A DNA stretch of 16,117 bases from Thermoplasmata archaeon (GCA_021845325.1 JAKBRR010000010.1:1-16117), one strand, 5' to 3'; positions 5,563 through 13,267 are shown, counted from the first letter of the stretch. Notes: generated from the sequence alone by a model not told the origin. Made by a program: numbers and translations.

Positions 5563-7245
5563 ATGGTAGAAGATAAAAAAGAAACGAAACCTGAGGACCC
5601 AATTGGAAGAACAAGCACACCTGAAAGGAATCCAAATACATCAGGAGAATTCGCATTTTGGTTAGATAGCAGTGTCAGACTGAACCCATTTGACTTCGTT
5701 GTTGCAGAGCATGTGGATGGAACTAGAACAGTTGGCACGATTACCGAACTTTATGCTCATTCAGATTCTAAAGGCTATTTAACAGATTTCATAGGAAGTA
5801 ATCTAGGAAATCCAAGTTCAGTTCCGTACGTTGAAAGAGTCAAAACCACTGTGGCAAAGGCGGAGGTTCTCAGAAATATGAGAAAGGATGAGGCTGAAGA
5901 ACTGTACATGCCTGTTCCAAGTGGTAAGAGCGTATTCAAAGCAGATTTTGATGCTATCAGTTCGGCCCTAGGGTACGATAAATTCAAAGGTGTTTCCATT
6001 CCTGCCGGATTGATTCATCAAAGTTATGGCATCTCGTTTCCGGTCTTGGTAGATTCAGACTACCTTTTAGGCCCGGAATCGGCGCACATGAACGTCACCG
6101 GGATCTCCGGCATAGCTGGGAAGACCTCGTATTCAATGTTTCTCCTTTATTCAGTTTGGGAAACTCTTAAAAAACAACGATCAAAGATGAGTGCCGTGAT
6201 TTTCAATGTTAAGCACTCTGACTTGCTACATATTGACGAAAAACCAGAAGATCTAAGGAAAGAAGACCTAGAAATGTATAAGACTCTTGATTTGCCTGTT
6301 GAGCAATTCAATAATGTCAAGTATTTTCTTCCTCGCGATCCTAGCGGTAACCCAGATTCAGATTCTCCCCCTTCTAAGCATGAGATTTACGCTTTTACAC
6401 TCCAGGATGTACGTTCAGACTTAGACTTGCTTTTCAGCGAGCTCCCTGACCAGTCATTTACGATCGATGCATTTAGCAGTTACGTTCGGGACTCTTGGAA
6501 TGGGAACTCGATTTCGTTCACTGATTCCTCAACTGGCAAAGGCACTGGGAAAACTTATAATGCCAGCACATGGACAGAATTAATTGGGGTGCCTGATACT
6601 GTCATAGGCAACGCTGTATACAACTGGCAAGGTCACCCAACTCCACACAGAATTAAGAGGGAACTGAGGAATCTTGCTTCGACGACTTCTGGTCTTTTTG
6701 TTAGCCGGAGATCTCCAAGCGAAGTACTCCTAGGAGAGAAGGTCGTTGAAAACATCAAGAACGGAATGATTAGCGTCATTGATATTTATCGAATACCAAC
6801 TAGAGTCCAACCTTTTGTGGTTGGACATGTTATGAGGGAGATAGAGAATTACTATCGAGGCGTTGACAGTAAGTACCTCTTTCCACTTATTATATTCATC
6901 GACGAACTAAATACCTTTGCTCCCGATAATGATCCTCCCAATGCAATTACGTTGCAAATCGTTGAAATCGCGAGAAAGGGACGAGGGAGAAAAACATCTC
7001 TCTTCGGTTCTCAACAATTTAAGAGTCAAGTTCATCGTCAGGTCTGGGGTAACTCTTCGCTAGGTGCAATTGGAAATGTGGGTAGCGAAGAGCTTTATAC
7101 GCCTCCGTACAGAAGTTTAAATGACAATTTGAAAAGACTGATTCCCAGTCTAAGGCAGGGGGAACTTGTTGTTTCGTTTAAAAAGTGGAGGTCGCCGATA
7201 AAAATATCATTTCCCTTGGCACCATATAAGAGACCGGGAAAATAA
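5563..7245 (+). CDS. herA: HerA-like DNA-translocating ATPase
   Basis: A 560-aa FtsK/HerA superfamily ATPase. An N-terminal beta-rich part (about 35-165) corresponds to the HAS-barrel region that contacts NurA. Walker A is GISGIAGKT at 180-188 with Lys187. Walker B is PLIIFIDELN at 441-450 with Asp447-Glu448. The next conserved segment is RKGRGRKTSLFGSQQ at 471-485, holding the presumed arginine finger and the sensor glutamines. The C-terminal tail (525-560) resembles the HerA terminal strand that braces the hexamer. The family forms hexamers that pump DNA to bound NurA. The long insert between Walker A and B (about 225-400) seems larger than in housekeeping HerA. The ATG 5563 start follows GGAGATGA at 5551-5558. 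It ends the 2644-7245 operon. Confidence 0.92.
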   Translation: MVEDKKETKPEDPIGRTSTPERNPNTSGEFAFWLDSSVRLNPFDFVVAEHVDGTRTVGTITELYAHSDSKGYLTDFIGSNLGNPSSVPYVERVKTTVAKAEVLRNMRKDEAEELYMPVPSGKSVFKADFDAISSALGYDKFKGVSIPAGLIHQSYGISFPVLVDSDYLLGPESAHMNVTGISGIAGKTSYSMFLLYSVWETLKKQRSKMSAVIFNVKHSDLLHIDEKPEDLRKEDLEMYKTLDLPVEQFNNVKYFLPRDPSGNPDSDSPPSKHEIYAFTLQDVRSDLDLLFSELPDQSFTIDAFSSYVRDSWNGNSISFTDSSTGKGTGKTYNASTWTELIGVPDTVIGNAVYNWQGHPTPHRIKRELRNLASTTSGLFVSRRSPSEVLLGEKVVENIKNGMISVIDIYRIPTRVQPFVVGHVMREIENYYRGVDSKYLFPLIIFIDELNTFAPDNDPPNAITLQIVEIARKGRGRKTSLFGSQQFKSQVHRQVWGNSSLGAIGNVGSEELYTPPYRSLNDNLKRLIPSLRQGELVVSFKKWRSPIKISFPLAPYKRPGK

Positions 7246-7342
7246 TGTGAATAGCTTACTATTATATTTGTGGGGTCAGATAGCATGAGAACATCTATGG
7301 TGGTTATTATTGTAAGTGGTGTGAGGTTGAACACAAATGTGT

Positions 7343-7350
7343 TATATAAA
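7343..7350 (+). promoter_or_regulatory. TATA-like box before the large GHKL gene
   Basis: TATATAAA-type sequence in the 228-bp spacer between the HerA-like gene and the GHKL-nuclease gene. It would start a transcript near 7370-7375 with a leader of about 100 nt. A second candidate, ATAATTATT at 7451-7459, would give an almost leaderless mRNA for TTG 7474. Which one is used cannot be decided from sequence. Confidence 0.4.
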
Positions 7351-7387
7351 ACATTCTCTCCTTTATGAGCTACTGTTACCAATATTA

Positions 7388-7406
7388 TCTGGTATTCTAT
7401 ACCAGA
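7388..7406. promoter_or_regulatory. 19-bp palindrome, operator or leader hairpin
   Basis: TCTGGTATTCTATACCAGA is a perfect inverted repeat with 8-bp arms and a 3-nt centre. It lies 38 bp downstream of the TATA-like box at 7343-7350 and about 70 bp before the start codon of the GHKL-nuclease gene. A repressor site is plausible. If transcribed it would also fold into a stable stem. It does not match the CTTCTA palindrome at the left end. No T-tract follows directly, which argues against a terminator. Confidence 0.55.
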
Positions 7407-7473
7407 ATCACAAGGTTTTCACAGATGCCGCTAGAAAGAGTAGTCATACCATAATTATTGGGAAGTGGTTTAA

Positions 7474-10400
7474 TTGATTGACTTAGGATTCGAACAGTTA
7501 AGGAATAATAGGAAACAATTTGTTGATTCTGCAAAAAGAAATAAATTCGACTTCACCGGCATACTTGCTGGTGCATACAATGACCCATCTCATTTCATTT
7601 TTGAGATAATACAGAATGCAGACGATGAAGGTGCATCGGAGTTACAATTTGATTTGACCAATGACCATATAGACATCTTTCATAATGGCAATGATTTTGA
7701 CTTAGACGACATTACGGGGGTAACCGGAATTGGAAATTCAAAGAAAAAAGAAGACCTCGTTGCTATTGGAAAGTTTGGAGTAGGGTTCAAGTCGGTTTTT
7801 GCAATTACAACAACACCTATCATATTCTCCGGTAAATATAAGTTTAAGATCGAAAATTTTGTGGTACCATCTATGATAAAGTCCAACGAATCATATAACG
7901 GAACCTTAATACGACTACCATTCAATCATTCAAAAAGATCTTCAGATGACATATACTCATTAGTGAGAAAAAGGCTTGAGACAATTGATCCCAAAACCTT
8001 ACTTTTTCTGAAACGAATCAAAAAACTCACCTGGAATATCTCTGGGCATGAAGAAGGCGTTTCAAAGATAGAGACAAAAACGGATATACCGTCAGTTAAG
8101 AGAATAACATTAAATTCTTCTACCTCGACTGATCATTTTCTCTTATTTGAACGATCAATTTCAAAAGAGTTTGATGATTTGAAGGTTGAAGTTGCATACA
8201 AGCTTCAACACCAAGATAATGGATCTGAGGTGGTGGCCAAAGAACAGGAAACCAAATTAGCCGTATTTTTACCAACAGAAACTTTAACCTTTCTAAACTT
8301 CACAATTCAGGGTCCATTCAAAACAACCAGTAATCGCGAGAATATACCGCTGGAAGATAAAGAAAACTTATATCTCTTAAAAGAAATAGGAAAGCTTGTA
8401 TCAGATTCTATTCCGATAATGAAAAAACTTGGGTACTTAAATGTTAACTACCTTGAAGTTTTGCCCATCAATCTCGAAAACTGTAAGAACTCAAAGATAT
8501 ATTCGGTGATATACGACTGTGTTAAAGAGCAATTGCTTTCTGGTGAATTACTTCCTACGGCCAAGGGAGGTTTTACTAAAGCAAGTCAAGCCTTGTTGGC
8601 TAGGGGGCGTGAATTAACTGAGTTCCTATCGGAGAGTGATCTTTTAACTCTATTCTCTAAGCTTCATTGGATCAGCTCAGAAGTGACTAAAGACAAAAGT
8701 GCCGTTCTATGGAACTATCTGCAGAACGAACTTGAAGTGGAGGAGATTTATTTTGAAAAGTTCGCAAGAAGCATAAAGAAAGATTTCCTAGAAAGTAAAA
8801 CAGACAAATGGATGATTGAGTTCTATAAAAGGCTAGTCGATCAAAATGCCTTGTGGAGTGAAAAAACCTATCCTAAAGGCTTCTTGAGAACCAAACCAAT
8901 CATAAGACTAAGTAACAGTAAACAACACATTGCCCCTTTCGATGATAAAGACAGGGTCCAAGTCTATCTACCATCAAATGGCAAATCTGAATACAGAACT
9001 GTCAAGAGATCGATTTGTAAAAATAAGGAAGCTCTAGAGTTTCTAAGATCTTTGGGACTTAAAAAACCTGACATTTACGCTGAAATTAAGGACTTCATAA
9101 TTCCAAGGTATCAAAAGGTAAGATCTCGGAAGCCTCCAACCTATAAGGATGATTTGAACAAATTGCTTTTGGGTTACTCAAAAGTTCCACAGAATTACAA
9201 AGACCAGTATTTGACCGATCTCAAGGATGCCTATTTTATTGATTCAGTCGCCATAGGAACAAACAAACATCGTCTCTCTAGACCGGGAGATGTGTACTTT
9301 AACACCAAGGAACTTTTGGATTACTTTGCGAACAGTCAGGATGTTTATTTGGTAAGTGTTTCAATAACTAAGAAGTTTAATCGTACTAGTATTATAAATT
9401 TTCTTACTGACTTGGGAGTTGAAGACAGCCCGAGACGAATCCCGTTAATAGGAACCCTGACATGGCAGCAAAAACTGTCTTACTCTAGAGGATTCACCAG
9501 AGAAATCTCCGACATCGACTATGAATATGACGGCTTGGACATCATATTGAGTAACATAACAGTTGAGAGGTCTTTCCTGCTGTGGAAAATGCTACTCAAG
9601 AGTGTCGATAAGTTCCGCGATTGGGATTCTTCAAAATTTTTTAATGGTTGTTTCACCTATTTTTATTATTCAATGACATCTGTGTCATTTCCTGCCAAAT
9701 TTCTCACACAGCTGAGAGACAACCTTTGGTTAGTAGATAGGGATGGAAATTTTAGAAAACCAGATCAAATTATGTTTTCAGAATTAAAAGAAGGTTATGA
9801 AACTAAACATACGAAATTGGAAGCTCTAAAAAAAGTGTTAGGGTTTGCTTCGGAGATCTCAGACAATTTACCCTTAGTAGTGAAACAAAAGTATGAGATA
9901 GTAAAAGACGTACCGATTGCAACCCTACAAAAACTTGTTTCTGAGTTAAACAAACAAAAAAAAGAAGAAAGCAACGAAAATTGGAAGCCTGAAATAGATC
10001 CAGACAAAGTGCCTACTACTATTACAAACATAGAACCTCCTAAGAATGACATCTCTCGTACAACTAGAAGGCAAGAAACAAGTTCCGGCGATAATGGTAG
10101 TGAAGGCACAAAGAGACCAATAGTAACTGAAACAGAAGACCCCATGACAAAAAAAGATATAGGTAAGTGGGGGGAAGAATACGTTTACAACGTTCTCAAG
10201 AGAGATTACACAGGCGATAGCAGGTTCGAAGTCGAGTGGCTGAATAAGGATAAAGAATCCGGGGTTGGTTATGATATAGTTTTAAAGGAGAGTGGTGTGG
10301 AAATTAGGTACATCGAAGTTAAGAGTAAGACAGTAGAGCATGATGAACTTATTGAGGTGACTGGCACTCAATGGGAATTTGCCAGAAGTTTGTACGAGCA

Positions 10401-10539
10401 GGGAAAAGGGGATTCATATTTCTTCTATATTGTCAGAAATCCAGGTAAAAACAACGCGAAGATCGAAGTTTTGCAGAATCCTATCAAACTTTGGAAGGAA
10501 GGAAGGCTATATGCGCATCCTGTCAATTTCAAACTGTAA
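7474..10539 (+). CDS. sacsin/NO VEIN-type GHKL ATPase with C-terminal DUF3883-like nuclease
   Basis: A 1021-aa protein. An Hsp90-type ATPase fold opens it: FIFEIIQNADDEGAS (Glu44, Asn48), the FHNGNDF turn (69-75), TGVTGIGNSKK (81-91) and GKFGVGFKSVFAI (99-111), exactly the ATP-lid series of the sacsin/NO VEIN group. A roughly 500-residue middle region of unrecognised helical and beta segments and a polar linker (about 824-890) follow. The C-terminus (891-1021) matches DUF3883: KWGEEYVYNVLKRDY, Asp934 in GYDIVL, Glu948-x-Lys950 in IRYIEVKSKT, and VTGTQWEFARSLYEQG, a PD-(D/E)XK nuclease core. So an ATP-driven conformational clamp is fused to a nuclease. Such fusions occur in bacterial and archaeal defence islands. 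It starts at TTG 7474, directly after an in-frame TAA, with GGGAAGTGG upstream. It appears to have its own promoter. Confidence 0.92.
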   Translation: MIDLGFEQLRNNRKQFVDSAKRNKFDFTGILAGAYNDPSHFIFEIIQNADDEGASELQFDLTNDHIDIFHNGNDFDLDDITGVTGIGNSKKKEDLVAIGKFGVGFKSVFAITTTPIIFSGKYKFKIENFVVPSMIKSNESYNGTLIRLPFNHSKRSSDDIYSLVRKRLETIDPKTLLFLKRIKKLTWNISGHEEGVSKIETKTDIPSVKRITLNSSTSTDHFLLFERSISKEFDDLKVEVAYKLQHQDNGSEVVAKEQETKLAVFLPTETLTFLNFTIQGPFKTTSNRENIPLEDKENLYLLKEIGKLVSDSIPIMKKLGYLNVNYLEVLPINLENCKNSKIYSVIYDCVKEQLLSGELLPTAKGGFTKASQALLARGRELTEFLSESDLLTLFSKLHWISSEVTKDKSAVLWNYLQNELEVEEIYFEKFARSIKKDFLESKTDKWMIEFYKRLVDQNALWSEKTYPKGFLRTKPIIRLSNSKQHIAPFDDKDRVQVYLPSNGKSEYRTVKRSICKNKEALEFLRSLGLKKPDIYAEIKDFIIPRYQKVRSRKPPTYKDDLNKLLLGYSKVPQNYKDQYLTDLKDAYFIDSVAIGTNKHRLSRPGDVYFNTKELLDYFANSQDVYLVSVSITKKFNRTSIINFLTDLGVEDSPRRIPLIGTLTWQQKLSYSRGFTREISDIDYEYDGLDIILSNITVERSFLLWKMLLKSVDKFRDWDSSKFFNGCFTYFYYSMTSVSFPAKFLTQLRDNLWLVDRDGNFRKPDQIMFSELKEGYETKHTKLEALKKVLGFASEISDNLPLVVKQKYEIVKDVPIATLQKLVSELNKQKKEESNENWKPEIDPDKVPTTITNIEPPKNDISRTTRRQETSSGDNGSEGTKRPIVTETEDPMTKKDIGKWGEEYVYNVLKRDYTGDSRFEVEWLNKDKESGVGYDIVLKESGVEIRYIEVKSKTVEHDELIEVTGTQWEFARSLYEQGKGDSYFFYIVRNPGKNNAKIEVLQNPIKLWKEGRLYAHPVNFKL

Positions 10540-10673
10540 TGACCACGTCCGACGATTACAATGGGAGAAGAAGAACATGTCTATGCAGGAGATGAGCATT
10601 TTAGATTTCCTTCTTTTACAATATCCTTAATAGTCACTTAAGAGCATTTATCATAATTTCTTTATTCATATCG

Positions 10674-10760
10674 ACCACAAGGGCCACATTGTTCATCTTA
10701 TTACTTATTATTTGGTTTGAATTGATTCCTACGCTGTGTGGCCCAGTGTTGTGGTTTTTT
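10674..10760 (+). terminator. long bulged stem-loop followed by T6
   Basis: ACCACAAGGGCCACA at 10674-10688 pairs with TGTGGCCC at 10737-10744 and TTGTGGT at 10749-10755, leaving a 4-nt AGTG bulge on the right arm. The loop is 48 nt, and TTTTTT occupies 10755-10760. It could be a terminator for the GHKL-nuclease transcript ending at 10539, or a structured small RNA. Archaeal termination usually depends on T-tracts alone, so the function is uncertain while the base pairing is plain. Confidence 0.4.
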
Positions 10761-10826
10761 GATTGTCCGGGAGGCAACGGATTCAAGGATATTTTTTAGG
10801 GAATTAAATGCCCGGATCGGCTGAGA

Positions 10827-11057
10827 ATGTTCATTTGCAAGCAAACTCAATTAGCATGGACAGTACTGCATTTCGCCAAAAGAATCTCAGGTTTCCATGA
10901 AAACATTTATCTAAACATCAAGTGTAAACATGCTTGGATGAGTAATTCCTTGACCAACTTTAATCCAGTTGATTCTAAGACTTTATCACTAAACCTTACA
11001 AAGCGTCAGGAAACGCGTACGAACAACATCAAGAATGCAACTCTAAGGGAGAGATAA
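10827..11057 (+). CDS. doubtful 76-aa hypothetical
   Basis: ATG 10827 to TAA 11055-11057. The protein is basic, rich in Asn, Lys and Thr, with no recognised motif and few acidic residues. No ribosome binding site precedes it. Its stop lies one base before ATG 11059 of the next, interrupted frame, which is the only contextual support. It may be a remnant or chance frame. Confidence 0.2.
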   Translation: MFICKQTQLAWTVLHFAKRISGFHENIYLNIKCKHAWMSNSLTNFNPVDSKTLSLNLTKRQETRTNNIKNATLRER

Positions 11058-11058
11058 T

Positions 11059-11262
11059 ATGCCAAGTCTTAGCAGGTTAGTTTCGTAAAGAATAAGCGGA
11101 AATTGCCCTGGCTCCAGAGTTCTGGTTTTAGAGGTAAATGAGCAAACCTCTCAAGACAAGATGCTCGTATTTAGCAAAGAAAGAGCTGAGAAAGGTAATA
11201 TAGGAAAACGATGGCATGAAATGAGAGAGTGGATAAAGCTTGAGAACAAAAGACTTTACTGA
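11059..11262 (+). pseudogene. small ORF interrupted by an in-frame TAA
   Basis: ATG 11059, preceded by GGGAGAGA at 11047-11054, reads nine codons (MPSLSRLVS) to TAA 11086-11088. The same frame then continues open for 57 codons to TGA 11260-11262. The downstream part is charged and protein-like (EVNEQTSQDKMLVF, then KRWHEMREWIKLENKRLY). Read through, it would give a 67-aa protein. ATG 11161 could start a 33-aa remnant but lacks a binding site. The end overlaps the TTG start of the 88-aa gene at 11240 in another frame. A decayed gene is the simplest reading; the family is not recognised. Confidence 0.3.
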
Positions 11263-11506
11263 AAATATAGAAAAGATCGATAGATATCTGATAGAATATA
11301 AAGACAGATCTGAAAAATACGGGAACCTATCAATTGATTGGAACAAGATAATTGTAGAACCGCTTCTTTGTCATATAAAATTGCTGTTAATGATTATAAG
11401 GCAATTCCACAATTCACTTAATGATGAGATAATAAGAAGTGGCATAGACTACTTTGATTACAACATCAATGGTCTCAAGAGACAGTTTGGGCGAGGAAGA
11501 AAATGA
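11240..11506 (+). CDS. 88-aa helical protein coupled to GHKL ATPase
   Basis: The family is not recognised. It starts at TTG 11240 (an in-frame TAA at 11234-11236 prevents extension), with GAGAGTGG upstream at about 11225-11232. The sequence is predicted to be almost entirely helical: an amphipathic N-terminal helix (ENIEKIDRYLIEYKDRSEKY), a hydrophobic central helix (IIVEPLLCHIKLLLMIIRQF, residues 37-56) and a basic C-terminus (LKRQFGRGRK). The stop overlaps the start of the GHKL ATPase as ATGA at 11503-11506, a strong sign of translational coupling and usually of partnership. The central segment could be a buried helix of a complex rather than a membrane span because it carries His and Lys. 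A role as adaptor or inhibitor of the ATPase is an inference. Confidence 0.65.
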   Translation: MRTKDFTENIEKIDRYLIEYKDRSEKYGNLSIDWNKIIVEPLLCHIKLLLMIIRQFHNSLNDEIIRSGIDYFDYNINGLKRQFGRGRK

Positions 11507-13221
11507 AGTTTACCGATGAGTTCCTCGGTTCCAATGTAATGTTTGCGCTGACGACTGGTCTGTACTCACGTAACCTAAGTTGCATAAGAGAGTATGTGCA
11601 AAATTCTTATGACCAGCCGTCTGGAGCATCTAGAATAGAGATTTCCTCTGAAAATGGTATAAATTGGATACTTAAAGATAATGGAAAGGGAATGGATGAA
11701 GAGCAGCTGAGAAAAGCTTTCGGTGTTGGTCTATATACAAAGAGTTTCGATAAATCTGAAGGTATGTATGGAATTGGGATCTGGAGCGGGGTTGCCGTAT
11801 GCAATAAACTTGTGGTTATAACCAAAAAAGCTGGTGCAGAGCAAAAGCTAAGAATAGAAGTAAACTCCAAAGGTATTAGGGATAATTCTTCTAAAAATAT
11901 TCCAGCACTCACATTCCTAAGCGACAATACGAGTGAAATAGAACATATAAGTGTGTCAGAGAACGAATATAAAGAAAATTATACTATAGTTCGTTTGGAG
12001 GATATAACGCCTGGAGGCACTGATTTATTTACTGAAAAAAAATTGAAAGAATATATTTCCACGAATCTGCCTGTACCCGTACATAAGGATTTTAAGTTCC
12101 AACAAAATATCATAAAAACTTTTGAAAATTTTGAATACTACAGGACAGTAAGTATTGCCGTAAACGCTACTGAGGTATATAGACTATATGAGATTCAAGA
12201 CGAACTTAGAGATTTTGAACTAAAGAGTTTTACCCACGATGAATCGGTTATTGCCTTATGCTGGTTTTCATTCAGCAAAAACGGGGATACTTTAAAAAAT
12301 GACAGAGGATTCACTTTAAGACATAATGGGTTTGTAGTAAGAGAATGGCAAGCTTTGAAATCTGAAATCAACGGAAGGTTTAATGATAGATTTGTGGGAG
12401 AGATTCATCTTACGCCCGGCAATCTCAATCTTAGGCCGACAGCACCCCGTAGCGATCTAATACAAAATGAAGTTTCAATCGATCTCTATAGTCAAATAAG
12501 ACAATTTTTCCTTAATCTGCAAAGGATAAACAGCTACGTAACAGTAAATGTAGTAAGCCCTAGGAAAAAAATGCAAGAGATTCTACGGACAGAATCACTT
12601 GAAGAAAAGAGGAAAAAGGTAATTGAGATAAACAATAAGAATTTTAAGGAAACTCTCGACTTCCTGAAAAAAGACCCTTCACTCGAGAAACTTGGTGAAA
12701 AATTGAAACAGGAATCTGTTGAAATAAAGGATGAATTTAGGAAGTTAAGTGAAGAAGTTAAAGAGGAATTAACGAGGAATCCGCCTAGACGAACGGAGCT
12801 CAAGAAAGCGGTTTCGTCCATGACTACAAATGAAGATTTACAGAAGATGATTAACACACTTATGTCTGAGAAGCATGAAGGTGATTTTACAATAGATCCG
12901 TTTAACCCTCTAAAAGAGAAAATAGAAAAATTGACGAAAAAGAAATTCTCAAACTTTACGCAAGCATGCGACGAGATAGGAAAGACCATTACGCTATTTG
13001 ATGGGGCAGGTAGTGAGAGAGATTCGAATGATGATGTCAAATTATTTTTTAAGAATGCTTATAGAATTTTTAGGAATATTCCGGAACACGCCAAAGGATC
13101 AAAATCCACCGAATGGTTTGATAATTCATACAACAGGGATTCAATAAAAGCAGGCGTAATGTGTCTCCTAACATTAATTTGGAATATGATAGATCGTATG
13201 AAACAAAAAAAGGGATCCTAA
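11503..13221 (+). CDS. MORC/HtpG-like GHKL ATPase
   Basis: A 572-aa protein with an N-terminal Hsp90-type ATP-binding domain: CIREYVQNSYDQ (Glu30, Asn34, Asp37), LKDNGKGMDEEQL (Asp59, Gly61, Gly63) and the ATP-lid GMYGIGIWSG (87-96). A second domain with RGFTLRHNGFVVREW and PTAPRSDLIQNE (about 265-325) resembles the S5-like transducer of HtpG, MutL and MORC proteins. A long charged coiled coil (about 350-430) and a helical C-terminal domain (about 465-572) follow. No nuclease motif is seen, unlike in the larger GHKL protein upstream. Prokaryotic MORC-type ATPases are known from restriction-like operons, where they are thought to act as ATP-gated clamps. It is coupled to the 88-aa gene before it. 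It differs from the sacsin-type protein, so the locus has two independent GHKL ATPases. Confidence 0.88.
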   Translation: MKFTDEFLGSNVMFALTTGLYSRNLSCIREYVQNSYDQPSGASRIEISSENGINWILKDNGKGMDEEQLRKAFGVGLYTKSFDKSEGMYGIGIWSGVAVCNKLVVITKKAGAEQKLRIEVNSKGIRDNSSKNIPALTFLSDNTSEIEHISVSENEYKENYTIVRLEDITPGGTDLFTEKKLKEYISTNLPVPVHKDFKFQQNIIKTFENFEYYRTVSIAVNATEVYRLYEIQDELRDFELKSFTHDESVIALCWFSFSKNGDTLKNDRGFTLRHNGFVVREWQALKSEINGRFNDRFVGEIHLTPGNLNLRPTAPRSDLIQNEVSIDLYSQIRQFFLNLQRINSYVTVNVVSPRKKMQEILRTESLEEKRKKVIEINNKNFKETLDFLKKDPSLEKLGEKLKQESVEIKDEFRKLSEEVKEELTRNPPRRTELKKAVSSMTTNEDLQKMINTLMSEKHEGDFTIDPFNPLKEKIEKLTKKKFSNFTQACDEIGKTITLFDGAGSERDSNDDVKLFFKNAYRIFRNIPEHAKGSKSTEWFDNSYNRDSIKAGVMCLLTLIWNMIDRMKQKKGS

Positions 13222-13232
13222 AATTAACCAAT

Positions 13233-13265
13233 ATTTCGGATCCAAAATCCTAATTTTACCGAAAT
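13233..13265. repeat. short inverted repeat before the radical SAM gene
   Basis: ATTTCGG at 13233-13239 pairs with CCGAAAT at 13259-13265 across 19 nt. It lies between the end of the GHKL gene (13221) and the TATA-like sequence of the next gene, so it could be an operator or a hairpin closing the upstream transcript. Confidence 0.35.
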
Positions 13266-13267
13266 CC

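Larger units (their letters stand above)
10540..11239. other. 700-bp spacer with weak frames and a long stem-loop
   Basis: This stretch contains no gene I can support with confidence. It holds a bulged inverted repeat (10674-10755) followed by six Ts, a 76-codon frame at 10827-11057 of doubtful coding character, and a frame at 11059-11262 interrupted by TAA. A short hydrophobic frame from TTG 10689 to TAG 10797-10799 overlaps the stem-loop. No tRNA, insertion-sequence ends or target duplications were seen. The mix of half-coding frames suggests decayed sequence between two modules. Confidence 0.45.

Noticed and set aside
7365..7454. 29-codon frame in the leader of the GHKL-nuclease gene
   Set aside because: The ATG lies too close to the TATA-like box to be transcribed from it, and the frame has no recognisable peptide features.
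2644..10539. Classical type I restriction-modification system
   Set aside because: An HsdR-N-like nuclease domain is present but no helicase part, HsdM or HsdS gene is found in the window.
10689..10799. Hydrophobic 36-codon frame from a TTG start
   Set aside because: AT-rich DNA often gives hydrophobic frames by chance. There is no binding site, and it overlaps the stem-loop, which explains the sequence better.
11101..11140. tRNA-like segment near CTCCAGAGTTCTGG
   Set aside because: There is no GGTTCRA T-arm and no closing acceptor stem, so the short pairing is incidental.
10540..11239. Insertion sequence in the central gap
   Set aside because: No transposase motif, terminal inverted repeats at the edges or target-site duplication could be found; only the internal stem-loop is repetitive.
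12534..13040. 168-codon open frame on the minus strand
   Set aside because: It mirrors the lysine/glutamate-rich coiled coil of the GHKL ATPase and is rich in Ser and Phe, the usual signature of an antisense shadow.
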